36,548 bases of DNA. Origin: AP-16 sp046727735. Lineage in GTDB: Bacteria > Pseudomonadota > Alphaproteobacteria > Rhizobiales > Xanthobacteraceae. Positions 15,066-23,787 of the stretch are shown piece after piece. The stretch is taken from contig JBKPDF010000077.1 in NCBI GenBank assembly GCA_046727735.1, positions 1-36,548 on the forward strand. Direction: 5' to 3'. A program made the translations under genes and the position numbers. The notes beneath the pieces were generated by a model. The model was not told where the DNA came from. It saw only the letters and a list, made by a program, of their open reading frames with translations, and searched no databases. The stretch's first letter is position 1. Each line of letters opens with the position of its first letter.

Positions 15066-15815
15066 ATGGCCCACATCGAGACCGGCGCGAGCGCGCCCGC
15101 CGCACCCGACCGCAAAGCCGCCAAGGCGACCTGCGCCATCACCGGCCGGGAGCGGCCGCGCCGCGATCTCGTCCCGTTGGAGACGTTGCGGCCCAGTCTT
15201 GCGGATCGCATCCGCCAGGATCACCCCGAGCTCGGCCCGGACGCGCTGATCAGCCGCGCCGAAGTTGCGCGCTACCGCGCCCTCTATGTGGAGGAGCTGC
15301 TGCAGGCCGAGCACGGCGAGTTCACACAGCTCGACCGCCAGGTCGCCGAGAGCATCGCCACGCACGATACCATCGCCGAGAACGTCGAGGCCGAGTTCGA
15401 GGACCGCCGCTCGCTCGGCGAGCGCCTGTCCGACCATCTCGCGAGCTTCGGCGGCAGCTGGACCTTCATCATCCTGTTCGGGGTGTGGCTCGCGATCTGG
15501 ATCCTGTTCAATCAGACCGTGCCGACACGGGATCAATTCGACCCCTACCCCTACATCCTGCTCAACCTGATCCTGTCCTGCCTCGCTGCGATCCAGGCGC
15601 CGATCATCATGATGAGCCAGAAGCGGCTCGAGGCGAAGGACCGGCTGCGGTCCGAAAGCGACTACCGAGTGAATCTCAAGGCCGAGCTCGAAATCCGGCA
15701 TTTGCACGAGAAGATGGACCACCTGATCTTGCGGCAATGGCAGCGGCTCGCCGAGATCCAGCAGATGCAGCTCGAGATCATGAGCGAGACGAGCCGCGCC
15801 GGCCGCCGCTCGTGA
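15066..15815 (+). CDS. DUF1003 family membrane protein
   Basis: The protein has 249 residues from ATG 15066, chosen because GAGGAG lies about 9 nt upstream. Residues 20-60 form a basic cytosolic head (CAITGRERPRRDLVPLETLR). Two TM helices follow (131-149, WTFIILFGVWLAIWILF; 161-183, YPYILLNLILSCLAAIQAP) and a charged coiled coil at 186-240 (RLEAKDRLRSESDY, LEIRHLHEKMDHL). This architecture is the DUF1003 family, of unknown function. It follows dmeF by 93 bp on the same strand. Confidence 0.88.
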   Translation: MAHIETGASAPAAPDRKAAKATCAITGRERPRRDLVPLETLRPSLADRIRQDHPELGPDALISRAEVARYRALYVEELLQAEHGEFTQLDRQVAESIATHDTIAENVEAEFEDRRSLGERLSDHLASFGGSWTFIILFGVWLAIWILFNQTVPTRDQFDPYPYILLNLILSCLAAIQAPIIMMSQKRLEAKDRLRSESDYRVNLKAELEIRHLHEKMDHLILRQWQRLAEIQQMQLEIMSETSRAGRRS

Positions 15816-15833
15816 GCCGAATGTAACGAGGCC

Positions 15834-15957
15834 GTCGTCCCGGGGCCCGAGCGCAGCGAGGGAACCCGGGAGCTATGAACACGGCACATGCTTGGTCACT
15901 GCAGTCCGTGTCCATGGTTTCCGGGTTCGCGGGCTGGCGCCCGCGCCCCGGAATGAC
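15834..15957. repeat. Palindromic interspersed repeat, type B
   Basis: A 124-bp imperfect inverted repeat. The ends GTCGTCCCGGGGC and GCCCCGGAATGAC pair at 11 of 13 positions, and inner arms 15871-15891 and 15907-15927 or close by also pair (CCCGGG/TTCCGGG plus GAACAC/GTGTCC). It resembles the abundant 'CCCGGAATGAC' intergenic repeats of Bradyrhizobium-like genomes. It ends about 20 bp before the alcohol dehydrogenase. Confidence 0.7.
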
Positions 15958-15978
15958 GCGCTCCTTGTGAAGACCGCT

Positions 15979-17133
15979 ATGGGAACGAGCCGCGCCGCAA
16001 TGAAAACCCGTCCGGAATTCCCGGTCCCGGAACGCATGCAGGCTTGGGTGCTCGGCGATCCGGGCGAGCTCACGCTGAGAGAGAAGCCGGTGCCGGTGCC
16101 GAGCCGAGCCGAGGTGCTGGTGCGTATCGACGCGGTTGCGATCTGCGCGACCGATCTCGAAGTGATCGCGCACGGCACGCCGGCAGTGATCGAAGGTGGC
16201 CTGCCGTTCAACAAGGACTTCACGCCCGGGCACGAATACATGGGAACCGTGGTCGCGCTGGGGCCCGACGTCGACGAAGTCGCCATCGGCCAGCGTGTCG
16301 CCGTCGAGATCCACGCGGGCTGCGGGCGCTGCAAGCGCTGCCGCGAAGGCATGTACACGGCCTGTCTCAACTACGGCGATCGCCGCAAGGGCCACCGCGC
16401 CAACGGCTTCACCACCGACGGCGGCTTCTGCGAGTACCAGGTCAACAACATCAACACGCTGGTCGCGATCCCCGATACCGTGTCCGACGAAGAAGCCTGC
16501 CTGATCGTGACCGCCGGCACCGCGATGTACGGCTTGACCGAGCTCGGCGGGCTCGTCGCCGGCGAGAGCGTCGCCGTGCTCGGCCCGGGCCCTATCGGGC
16601 TGCTCGGGGTGGCGGTCGCCAAGAGCTTGGGCGCTTCGCCCGTGATCCTGACCGGCACCCGCGACAATCGCCTCGCGATCGGCCGCGAGCTCGGCGCCGA
16701 CCACCTGGTCAACATCCACAAGGAGAATGCGGTCGAGGCGGTCCGCCGCATCACGCGCGGCCGCGGCCTCGATTACGTGCTGGAATGCTCGGGCGCGCCC
16801 GATGCGGTCAACGATGCCGCGCGGATGCTCAGCCGGGGCGGCAAGCTCTGCCTCGCCGCGTTCCCGCACGAGCCGGTGCCGGTCGATGTCGCACATCTCG
16901 TGCGCAACAACATTTACGTCTACGGCATCCGCGGCGAGGGCAGGAGCGCCACCCGACGCGCCGCCGCGCTGATCGGGCAGAAGCGCTTCGACGCCCGCAA
17001 GATCCACACCCACACCTTTGCGCTGGAGGATCTGCCGACGGCGCTGAAATACGCGCGCGAGCGCATCGAGGACGCGATCAAGGTCGTGGTGAAGACCCGG
17101 AGCGGCGCCGCACAGAAGCTTGCGGCGGAGTGA
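15979..17133 (+). CDS. Zinc-dependent medium-chain alcohol dehydrogenase
   Basis: The protein has 384 residues from ATG 15979; ATG 16000 and 16036 are possible later starts, and upstream sequence is a repeat. Catalytic-zinc ligands are C56 (AICATDLE) and H85-E86 (GHEY). The structural-zinc Cys are C115, C118, C121 and C129 (CGRCKRCREGMYTAC). The nucleotide fold has GPGPIG at 202-207, and GTRDNR after strand 2 suggests it may accept NADP. The family oxidises secondary alcohols, polyols or L-threonine. The substrate cannot be told from sequence. The next gene starts 39 bp downstream on the same strand. Confidence 0.9.
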   Translation: MGTSRAAMKTRPEFPVPERMQAWVLGDPGELTLREKPVPVPSRAEVLVRIDAVAICATDLEVIAHGTPAVIEGGLPFNKDFTPGHEYMGTVVALGPDVDEVAIGQRVAVEIHAGCGRCKRCREGMYTACLNYGDRRKGHRANGFTTDGGFCEYQVNNINTLVAIPDTVSDEEACLIVTAGTAMYGLTELGGLVAGESVAVLGPGPIGLLGVAVAKSLGASPVILTGTRDNRLAIGRELGADHLVNIHKENAVEAVRRITRGRGLDYVLECSGAPDAVNDAARMLSRGGKLCLAAFPHEPVPVDVAHLVRNNIYVYGIRGEGRSATRRAAALIGQKRFDARKIHTHTFALEDLPTALKYARERIEDAIKVVVKTRSGAAQKLAAE

Positions 17134-17135
17134 TG

Positions 17136-17164
17136 CCCACTCTCCGCACCAAACGCAGAGTGGG
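17136..17164 (+). promoter_or_regulatory. Hairpin over the next gene's ribosome site
   Basis: CCCACTCT (17136-17143) can pair perfectly with AGAGTGGG (17157-17164). The right arm contains GTGGGA, the only Shine-Dalgarno-like sequence before the ATG at 17173. The hairpin starts 2 bp after the dehydrogenase stop codon and has no T-tract. It could limit translation of the second gene unless ribosomes arrive from the first; this is inference. Confidence 0.4.
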
Positions 17165-17172
17165 AATCCGTC

Positions 17173-18144
17173 ATGCCTGACATCACTCGCCGCTCGCTCA
17201 TCGCCGGTACGGCACTTGCAGCGGCTGCGGCTGCGCTGCCGAACCAAGGCCTCACCAAGGCGCCGCCCGCCGGCAAGCAGGCGCCGGCGTTCTATCGCTA
17301 CCGCATCGGCGAGTTCGAGCTCACCGCCCTCTATGACGGCATCTGGGACCGCCCGATCGACGAGACTTTCGTCCGCAACGCCCCGCGCGAGGAGGTGCTG
17401 AAGGCGCTGGCCGACTCGTTCCTGCCGGCGGACAAGCTGCCGCTCCCGTTCACGCCGTTGCTCGTCAACACCGGATCGAAACTCGTGTTGCTCGATACCG
17501 GCAGCGCCGGCCAGATCGCGGCGAGCGCCGGCACCCTGCTTGCCAATCTGGCCGCGGCCGGCATCGAGCCGCAAGCTGTCGACGTCATCGCCATCTCGCA
17601 TTTCCATCCCGATCACATCGACGGCCTCAAGACCAAGGATCATGCCGTCGTGTTTCCCAATGCCGAGATTTTCGTCCCGGCGCCGGAGTGGGACCATTGG
17701 ATGGACGATGCGAAGCTCGCCACGGCGCCGGACCGGCTCAAGGGCAATTTCCTCAACGTGCGGCGCATCTTCGGCAACATCGCTGAGCATGTTCACCGCT
17801 TCGAGCCCGGAAAAGAGATCGCGCCCGGCATCGCTTCGATCGCGGCCTACGGTCATACCCCTGGTCACACGGCGTTCGCGGTCGCATCGGCGCGCGAGAG
17901 CCTGCTCGTGCTCGGCGACACGAGCTTTCAGCCTTCGCTGTTCGCCAAAAATCCGGCATGGCAGTGCGCCTTCGACATGGACGGCGCCATGGCGGTCGAG
18001 ACCCGCAAAAAGCTGCTCGACCGCGCCGCCGCCGACCGCATGCCGGTGCAGGCCTATCATTTCCCGTTCCCGGCCTGCGGCCATATCGGGCGGGACGGCA
18101 CGGGCTACAATTTCGTTCCGGCGATGTGGCAGCCGTCGCTGTGA
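17173..18144 (+). CDS. Tat-exported metallo-beta-lactamase-fold hydrolase
   Basis: The protein has 323 residues. The N-terminus MPDITRRSLIAGTALAAAAA carries a twin-arginine signal (RRSLI), so export of the folded protein to the periplasm is expected. Metal ligands are H143, H145, D147 and H148 (HFHPDH), H232 (GHTPGH), D249 (LGDTS) and a late His (AYHFPF). The layout fits di-zinc hydrolases of the lactonase / methyl-parathion-hydrolase-like branch. Substrate unknown. It is probably co-transcribed with the dehydrogenase. Confidence 0.88.
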   Translation: MPDITRRSLIAGTALAAAAAALPNQGLTKAPPAGKQAPAFYRYRIGEFELTALYDGIWDRPIDETFVRNAPREEVLKALADSFLPADKLPLPFTPLLVNTGSKLVLLDTGSAGQIAASAGTLLANLAAAGIEPQAVDVIAISHFHPDHIDGLKTKDHAVVFPNAEIFVPAPEWDHWMDDAKLATAPDRLKGNFLNVRRIFGNIAEHVHRFEPGKEIAPGIASIAAYGHTPGHTAFAVASARESLLVLGDTSFQPSLFAKNPAWQCAFDMDGAMAVETRKKLLDRAAADRMPVQAYHFPFPACGHIGRDGTGYNFVPAMWQPSL

Positions 18145-18149
18145 CGCCT

Positions 18150-18325
18150 TTGCGTGTTCCCCGGACAAGGCGTAGCGCGTCAGCGCTGCGCCGCAGATCC
18201 GGGGTCCAGATTTCTTCGAGTGCATTCGATCTGGGTCCCGGGTCTGCAGCGCACCACTTCGGGGCACCCCATCGCGCAGGTGCGCGATGGGGACCCCACG
18301 TGCTGCGCTGCGCCCGGGACACGCA
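18150..18325. repeat. Composite palindromic repeat, type C
   Basis: Nested inverted repeats lie between the hydrolase stop and the riboswitch. GTCCCGGGTCTGCAGCGCAC (18235-18254) pairs imperfectly with the arm ending at 18320. Inside, CCCCATCGCGCA (18267-18278) pairs perfectly with TGCGCGATGGGG (18281-18292). A preceding CCCCGGA / TCCGGGG pair lies at 18154-18203. Such 'CCCGGGTCTGCGC' repeats are common in Rhizobiales genomes. A bidirectional termination role is possible. Confidence 0.65.
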
Positions 18326-18368
18326 CCCCGCGAGTTGACAAAGGCCGATCCGCAACCCCATCCTGGAA

Positions 18369-18560
18369 GCCGGTGCAGGTGTGCCGGCTTCGGCCGGCCA
18401 AGAGGGAATCCGGTGCGGCGTGCAAACCGGCACGCCAAATCCGGAGCTGCCCCCGCAACTGTCGGCGGCGAGCCCTCCTCCCGATGCCACTGGGCCAAAC
18501 GGCCTGGGAAGGCGGAGCGAGGGTGACGACCCGCAAGCCAGGAGACCTGCCTGCCCGGTC
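18369..18560 (+). promoter_or_regulatory. Cobalamin (B12) riboswitch
   Basis: The conserved blocks of the adenosylcobalamin aptamer occur in order: CCCGCAACTG at 18452-18461, GCCACTG at 18486-18492, GGGAAGGC at 18506-18513, and the B12 box AGCCAGGAGACCTGCC at 18536-18551. It precedes a btuB-like receptor gene. Binding of cobalamin is expected to reduce receptor expression. About 180 nt of GC-rich leader follows before ATG 18739 and would contain the expression platform. Ends are approximate. Confidence 0.95.
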
Positions 18561-18738
18561 ACCCTTCCGGCGTGCGGGGCGCGCGTACGGGGCGGCGTTT
18601 CCGCAGCGGTGACATGCAAGCCGTCGCGGGGACTGGGGCCTTGGCTCAACTCGGATCTTTGTTTGCCACACGAGGTGCGCGTCACGCGGCCCGCGCCTCC
18701 GCGACTCGTTCGAACCACGAACGTGACGGAGGCATGTC

Positions 18739-20722
18739 ATGTCGAACGCTTCTTTCCGAGCGAAGCTCGGCCGAACTGCACGTGGCGTCGTTTTCGCATC
18801 AGCTCTTGTTGCGGGACTGGGTATAGCCCCAGCTTGGGGCCAAGCCGTCGAACTGCCGCAAATCGTGGTTTCGGCCAGCCAGGCGCCGATGGAGGCGTCG
18901 CGGGTCGGTGCCAGCGTCACGGTGATCTCCGGGGAGGAGCTGCGGCAAAAAAACATCCCGACCGTGGCCGAGGCGCTGCGCTTCGTGCCCGGTGTCGAGG
19001 TCGACCAGTCCGGCGGACGCGGCACGCTCACGCAGGTGCGCATCCGCGGTGACGAGGCCAATCACGTCCTTATCCTGATCGACGGCATCGAGGTGAATGC
19101 GGTTGCCGACGCCAATTTTGATTTCGCCGATCTCACCGTCGACGACGTCGAGCGCATCGAGGTGATCCGCGGACCGCAGTCCGGCATCTACGGGTCGAAC
19201 GCACAATCCGGCGTCATCGCGATCATCACCCGCACCGGCAAGGGGTTGCAGCAACCGGCCGCCGACGCCAAGGTCGAGGGCGGGCAGCATGAAGACCCTT
19301 ACCGGCAGCGCGAACGTGCGCGGCGCCGCCGGGCCGTTCTACGGCTCGGCCACGGTGAGCGACTACACCACGAGCGGCTATCCGATCTCGCGGTTCGGTG
19401 GGCCGAACGACGGCAGCCGTGCGTTGACCGTCACCGCCAAGGGGGGCATCGACGTCAGCGAGTACTTCAATATCGAAGGCGTCGTCCGCCACACCGATCG
19501 GTTTACGCGCGTCGACCCGCAGGATTTCGGGTTCATCTGCAGTTCGTCGTTCGTTTGCGTACCGTCGCCGACGTTCGGTTTCGTCGTCCCCGGCGATGCC
19601 GGAAATTCCTACGACAGCACCGCGGGTCGCCTCGGCGCCACGTTGACGCTGTTCGGCGGCCATTGGGTGCAGAGCGCCGATGCGAAGATCTTCGACGAGC
19701 ATCTCAGCGGATTTCAGAACACTCCGCCGCCGGCATTTACGTTCGACACCCGCGGCGAACGCCGGACGCTCGATTACAAGTCCATCTTCAAATTCGCCAC
19801 CGATCTATTCGGCGGCGAGAATCACACGATGACCGTTCTGCTGGAAGATCGCCGCGAGCATTTTGTCAGCATCAGCAGCCCGATCCCCTACGACAAGGGC
19901 CGCAAGAGCCTGGCCGGCGAATACGTGCTCGACCTGCCGACCGATACCACTTTATCCGGGGCGTTGCGCCAGGATTGGAACACGAGCTTCGCCGACGTGC
20001 TCACCTGGCGGCTGGCGCTCTCGCAACGCTTCGCTCCTACCGGCACGCGCATTCACGCGAGCGCCGGCAAGGGCGTGACCGATCCCAACGTGTTCGAGCT
20101 GTTCGGCACGTTGTTCAACTTGCCCAATCCCTCGCTCAAGCCCGAGCAGACGGTCGGCTGGGATGCCGGAGTCGAGCAGAAATTTCTCGGGGGGCGCATC
20201 GTCAGCGATGTCACCTATTTCTCCACGGATTTCACCGATAAGATCGAGTTCAGCTTCGACCCGACCACGTTCCGCGCCATTTACGTCAACGGGCGGGGCA
20301 CGGCGATTCGCCGCGGCGTCGAAGTCTCCAACACGTTCAACGTTGTCGATTGGCTGGCGCTGACCGCGACCTATACCTACACCCGCGCCCGGGACAGCAT
20401 GGGCAACGAGGAGATCCGGCGCCCGCCGCATTCGGCCTCGCTCGATGCGACCGCGTATTTCGACGAGCGGCGGCTGCGCGCGACGGTCGGCGTGCATTAC
20501 AACAGCGTCCGCACGGATTTCTTCTTCCAGCCGTTCACGCCGCCACTCATCGTCGACTTGCCGGCCACGACCGTGGTGCGCGCTTCGGTCTCCTACGATA
20601 TCACGCCGGGCGTGACGGCATACGTTCGCGCGGAAAATTTGTTCAACCTGCACTACGAGGAGATTTTTTCCTATCGCGCGCCGCCGTTCGCGGTCTACGG
20701 CGGCTTGAAGCTGCGGCTCTGA
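18739..20722 (+). pseudogene. btuB: BtuB-like TonB-dependent receptor, broken by a frameshift
   Basis: The first frame (from ATG 18739, GGAGG 7 nt upstream) gives a signal peptide ending near AWGQA, a TonB-box-like IVVSA and the plug domain (VRIRGDEANHVLILIDGIEV, IEVIRGPQSGIYGSNAQSGV). The beta-barrel continues in the next frame from about 19283 and ends with the usual aromatic C-terminal strand (VYGGLKLRL). Removing one G from the GGG run at 19282-19284 restores a single 660-codon frame, normal for this family. The product would import cobalamin across the outer membrane. Either a true inactivating mutation or a base-call error; no btuCDF genes are adjacent. Confidence 0.9.
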
Positions 20723-20782
20723 TGCCGGCTGCTGGAACTTTGGATCTCAGGAAGATTTTCCGGCCTGGCAACGCGCGCGCTT

Positions 20783-20919
20783 CCCTCTCCCCTTGCGGGA
20801 GAGGGTGCCGAGCGGACGTTGGTCCGCGAGGCGGGTGAGGGGTAACAAACTATCTTCACTAACCCCTCACCCGGCCCTCGCCTTCGGCCCGGACCACCCT
20901 CTCCCGCAAGGGGAGAGGG
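20783..20919. repeat. Palindromic repeat, type A, copy 1
   Basis: The arms at 20783-20807 and 20895-20919 are perfect inverted copies, each itself a hairpin (CCCTCTCCC ... GGGAGAGGG). Between them GGGTGAGGGG pairs with CCCCTCACCC. It fills the gap between the convergent btuB and His-rich genes. Confidence 0.85.
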
Positions 20920-20955
20920 TTCCGAGTTTGCGGCCCGCGCAGCCCGATTCGACGG

Positions 20956-21270
20956 TTACTTCGCCGGCGGCGTGGTCGCGGCCTGGCCCGGGCTCCTGGG
21001 CGTCGTGGCACTCATCGGTTTCCCGCTATTTGCGGGCTTCGCCTGTTTCACGCCTTTGCCGTGCTTGCGCAGGTGCGCGACGTGCCGGTGATGGCGGACG
21101 TGATGCCGGACATGGCGCGAAGGCTTCACCTTGGTTTCGGCGGCGGGCTTGCCGGTCTCCGTCGCCGGCTTGCTGGTCGCAGCCGCGGGCTTCGACGTGG
21201 TCTCCGCCGCGAACGCCGGAGCGGCAATGACGGAAGCGGCAAGCAGCGCCGCAGCGATTTGCTTCAACAT
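20956..21270 (-). CDS. Secreted His-rich small protein
   Basis: The protein has 104 residues. ATG 21270 is preceded by AAGGA at 8-12 nt and followed at once by a signal peptide (MLKQIAAALLAASVIAAPAF, cleavage near AFA-AE). The mature part is Lys/Pro/Ala/Thr-rich with a basic His cluster (SRHVRHHVRHHRHVAHLRKH) in the middle. The His cluster could bind metal ions or anionic polymer in the periplasm; this is inference. Similar small Lys/His-rich exported proteins are common in Bradyrhizobium-like genomes. A longer frame to 21339 lacks a ribosome site. Confidence 0.72.
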   Translation of the reverse strand: MLKQIAAALLAASVIAAPAFAAETTSKPAAATSKPATETGKPAAETKVKPSRHVRHHVRHHRHVAHLRKHGKGVKQAKPANSGKPMSATTPRSPGQAATTPPAK

Positions 21271-21555
21271 GGGAGTGTTCCTTTCGGGCCGCGGTTTCCG
21301 TCGACGTCGGTCGGCCCAGCCGAGCGTTGCCGCAACCATGCGCCGGCGGCGCTGAACTCGCGCTGAAGCGCGGCGTAGGATTTCGTTCAGCTCGATGAAT
21401 GCGGAATGAGCAGGCTGGTCGGCCGATGTTCAGCTTCATCGCGGGCGGAAACTCCGCGACGGCCTTCACGCGCGTGTGAGGATGCGCAACGTTTGCCGGG
21501 AAGATCGGGACGCCGTAAGATGAGTGCAGCAGACACGACTCGCAGGAAAACTGTC

Positions 21556-22110
21556 ATGCCGTCGCATGCGCATCGTCTCGCTGTCTTCGGTGGCGCGCTG
21601 CTGTTCGCGATCGCGATCTGCGCCGGCCCGGCGCGCGCGGCCGGCGATCCCGAGCCGCGCGAGGCGCCGCCCTCGCCGCCGCCGGCGTCGACCGAGAAGC
21701 CGGATTCCAAGGCGTCGCAGAAAAAGAAACACGAAAAGAAATCGGAGCAGGAGTTCATCGACGGCTACCGTGCGGCCCGCGCGCTCGCGCTCGAGGGAAA
21801 ATACCGCGAGGCGATCGCCGCGTTCCTGGCGCTCGGCCACGACGACAGCGCCGAGGTCGCCAATTACATCGGTTATGCCAACCGCAAGCTCGGCAATTAT
21901 GAGGCCGCGAAAATCTGGTACGAGAAGGCGCTCGCCGCGGACCCGAACCACGTGCGCACGTGGCAGTATTACGGGATGTGGCACGTCGAGCAGGGCAATC
22001 TGCTGAAGGCAAAAGATTTCCTGGAAAAGATCCGCGCGATCTGCGGCGGCACCGGGTGCCGTGAGTATGCCGACCTCGAGGCGGCGATCGAGGGCAACAT
22101 CAGCTATTGA
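21556..22110 (+). CDS. Exported tetratricopeptide-repeat protein
   Basis: The protein has 184 residues from ATG 21556, chosen for AGGAAA 7 nt upstream and the immediate signal peptide (FGGALLFAIAICAGPARA). A Pro-rich then Lys-rich linker (SQKKKHEKKSEQ) precedes about three TPR units (ARALALEGKYREAIAAFLAL, VANYIGYANRKLGNYEAAKI, WQYYGMWHVEQGNLLKAKDF). Role is probably periplasmic protein-protein interaction. ATG 21520 is an alternative start. The 285 bp before it shows no other gene. Confidence 0.82.
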   Translation: MPSHAHRLAVFGGALLFAIAICAGPARAAGDPEPREAPPSPPPASTEKPDSKASQKKKHEKKSEQEFIDGYRAARALALEGKYREAIAAFLALGHDDSAEVANYIGYANRKLGNYEAAKIWYEKALAADPNHVRTWQYYGMWHVEQGNLLKAKDFLEKIRAICGGTGCREYADLEAAIEGNISY

Positions 22111-22165
22111 GCCCTTCACCTATCCTCGAAGGGGACTCTTGCGGAACCGAGCGGCAAACGCGCTT

Positions 22166-22308
22166 CCCCTCTCCCCTTGCGGGAGAGGGTGGCGAGCACC
22201 GAGCATGGCGAGGTGCGAGCCGGGTGAGGGGTTTGCACAACCCACCCCTCACCCGACCGATCCTCGTTGCACTCGGATCGGCTGCCCTCTCCCACAAGGG
22301 GAGAGGGG
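22166..22308. repeat. Palindromic repeat, type A, copy 2
   Basis: Same structure as copy 1: an outer hairpin (CCCTCTCCCC-TTGC-GGGAGAGGG), central GGGTGAGGGG with CCCCTCACCC, and a right outer arm (CCCTCTCCCACAAGGGGAGAGG). It lies between the convergent TPR and cutA genes. Confidence 0.85.
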
Positions 22309-22389
22309 AAGCGCGTCCGTTGCACTGCTTTCGTAAAGGGGGCACCTCTGAGGATTGCGGCCCGTTCGCCGCGTCCCGCTGGCGTTCGT

Positions 22390-22725
22390 TCACGCCCTTC
22401 CCTCCCCTTCCCGCGTCTCCTCCATCAGCCAATTCACATAGGCCGGATCGCCGCCCTCGACCGGCAGGAACAGCACCGCCGGCGTCGTATACGAATGCAT
22501 GGCTTTCACCGCCTCGCGCACCGCCTCGGCGAGCGCGGCGCGCGTCTTGATGATCATCACCACTTCCTCGGCGCGCTCGATCGCGCCCTGCCACCAGTAA
22601 TGCGAGATCATGCCCGGCAGGATGTTGACGCAGGCAGCGAGCCGACGCTCGACGATGGCGCGGCCGGCCTGTTCCGCCTCGACAATGGACGGATAGGTCG
22701 TATAGACGAAAATCGCGTGATCCAT
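22390..22725 (-). CDS. cutA: CutA1-type divalent-cation tolerance protein
   Basis: The protein has 111 residues, the usual length. Family motifs: YTTYPSIVEAEQAGRAIVER, RLAACVNILPGMISHYWWQG, EEVVMIIKTR and the C-terminal HSYTTPAVLFLPVEGGDPAY with YVNWL. CutA1 forms very stable trimers linked to copper and other divalent ion tolerance, though its exact activity is unsettled. ATG 22725 has AGGAAC repeats upstream. It is divergent from nadK with 45 bp between starts. Confidence 0.95.
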   Translation of the reverse strand: MDHAIFVYTTYPSIVEAEQAGRAIVERRLAACVNILPGMISHYWWQGAIERAEEVVMIIKTRAALAEAVREAVKAMHSYTTPAVLFLPVEGGDPAYVNWLMEETREGEGRA

Positions 22726-22770
22726 GTTCCTGTTCCTGCTCGATCGAGTGCCGCGCTGCGAGCCGCAACG

Positions 22771-23547
22771 ATGAAGCGTCCGGTCCGAACCGAAAAGCTG
22801 GCCTTCCTCGCGGGTCCGAGCCCGGAGGCGCAGAGCGCCCGCGCCCGGCTCCTCGCGCGCTACGGCGACTCCGCGCCGGAGGACGCCGACGTCATCGTGC
22901 CGCTCGGCGGCGATGGGTTCATGCTGCAGAGCCTGCACGAGCTGATGAGCTCGGGCAAGCCGATCTACGGCATGCATCGCGGCACCGTCGGGTTTCTCAT
23001 GAACGAGTATCAGGAAGATGGCCTGCGCGAGCGCATCGCCGCGGCGGAGCCGACCGTGATTCATCCGCTGCGCATGCGCGCGCGCGACATGGCCGGCGTC
23101 GAGCATCAGGCGCACGCCATCAACGAGGTCTCGGTGTTCCGCCAATATTATCAAGCCGCGCGGCTGCGCATCCTGATCGACGGCAAGGAGCGGCTGAAAG
23201 AGCTGGTCGCCGACGGCATTCTCGTCGCGACGCCGGCCGGCTCGACCGCGTACAATCTATCGGTGCAGGGGCCGGTCATTCCCATCAACGCCCCGCTATT
23301 GGCGGTGACGCCGATCAGCCCGTTCCGCCCGCGGCGCTGGCGCGGCGCCTTGCTGCCCGACCGCGCGTGCGTGACGATCGAGGTGCTGGGGGCCGACAAG
23401 CGCCCTGCCGCAGCCGTCGCCGATCACGACGAAGTCCGCTCGGTGTGCATGGTCGACGTGTCGATGGATCACGGCATCGCCATCCCCATGCTGTTCGACC
23501 CGGGCCACAGCCTCGACGAGCGCATCTTGCGCGAACAGTTCGGGTGA
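22771..23547 (+). CDS. nadK: NAD kinase
   Basis: The protein has 258 residues. GGDGFML (46-52, catalytic Asp 48), NEVSVFR (118-124) and the GILVATPAGSTAYNLSVQGP block (149-168) are the diagnostic motifs. It phosphorylates NAD to NADP using ATP or polyphosphate in the cytosol. ATG 22771 has a weak GAG site; the frame continues upstream only over the antisense of cutA. Length and motif spacing match alphaproteobacterial NadK. Confidence 0.96.
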   Translation: MKRPVRTEKLAFLAGPSPEAQSARARLLARYGDSAPEDADVIVPLGGDGFMLQSLHELMSSGKPIYGMHRGTVGFLMNEYQEDGLRERIAAAEPTVIHPLRMRARDMAGVEHQAHAINEVSVFRQYYQAARLRILIDGKERLKELVADGILVATPAGSTAYNLSVQGPVIPINAPLLAVTPISPFRPRRWRGALLPDRACVTIEVLGADKRPAAAVADHDEVRSVCMVDVSMDHGIAIPMLFDPGHSLDERILREQFG

Positions 23548-23605
23548 CGAGGTATTTGATGCACGCTCGAACCCTTCGCTTCACGGGCAGCCGCGAGCGC
23601 AGGCT

Positions 23606-23728
23606 CCCTCTCCCCGGCGGGGAGAGGGTCGGGGTGAGGGGGCAACGCCCGAATTTTGCCCTCAACCAAACATCGTGACCCCTCACCCGCCGCGCTTCGC
23701 GCGGCGACCTCTCCCCGGCGGGGAGAGG
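23606..23728. repeat. Palindromic repeat, type A, copy 3
   Basis: Left hairpin CCCTCTCCCCGGCGGGGAGAGGG, central GGTGAGGGG / CCCCTCACC and right hairpin CCTCTCCCCGGCGGGGAGAGG. The loop variant GGC differs from the TTGC of copies 1 and 2. It lies between the convergent nadK and DUF2336 genes. Confidence 0.85.
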
Positions 23729-23787
23729 TGGGAGCCTGATCGACGGGTCGAAATGCCAACTCATCTCTGAGAAAATTGCCGCTCGCA

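Noticed and set aside
13725..15737. 670-codon minus-strand frame
   Set aside because: Antisense of dmeF and the DUF1003 gene, which have clear family motifs and ribosome sites.
15778..18498. 906-codon minus-strand frame
   Set aside because: Antisense shadow across the dehydrogenase, MBL gene and repeats; composition is Arg/Gly/Asp-biased and crosses three unrelated units.
19276..19291. Programmed frameshift in btuB
   Set aside because: No slippery heptamer of a known type or downstream pseudoknot is evident, and TonB receptors are not known to use recoding.
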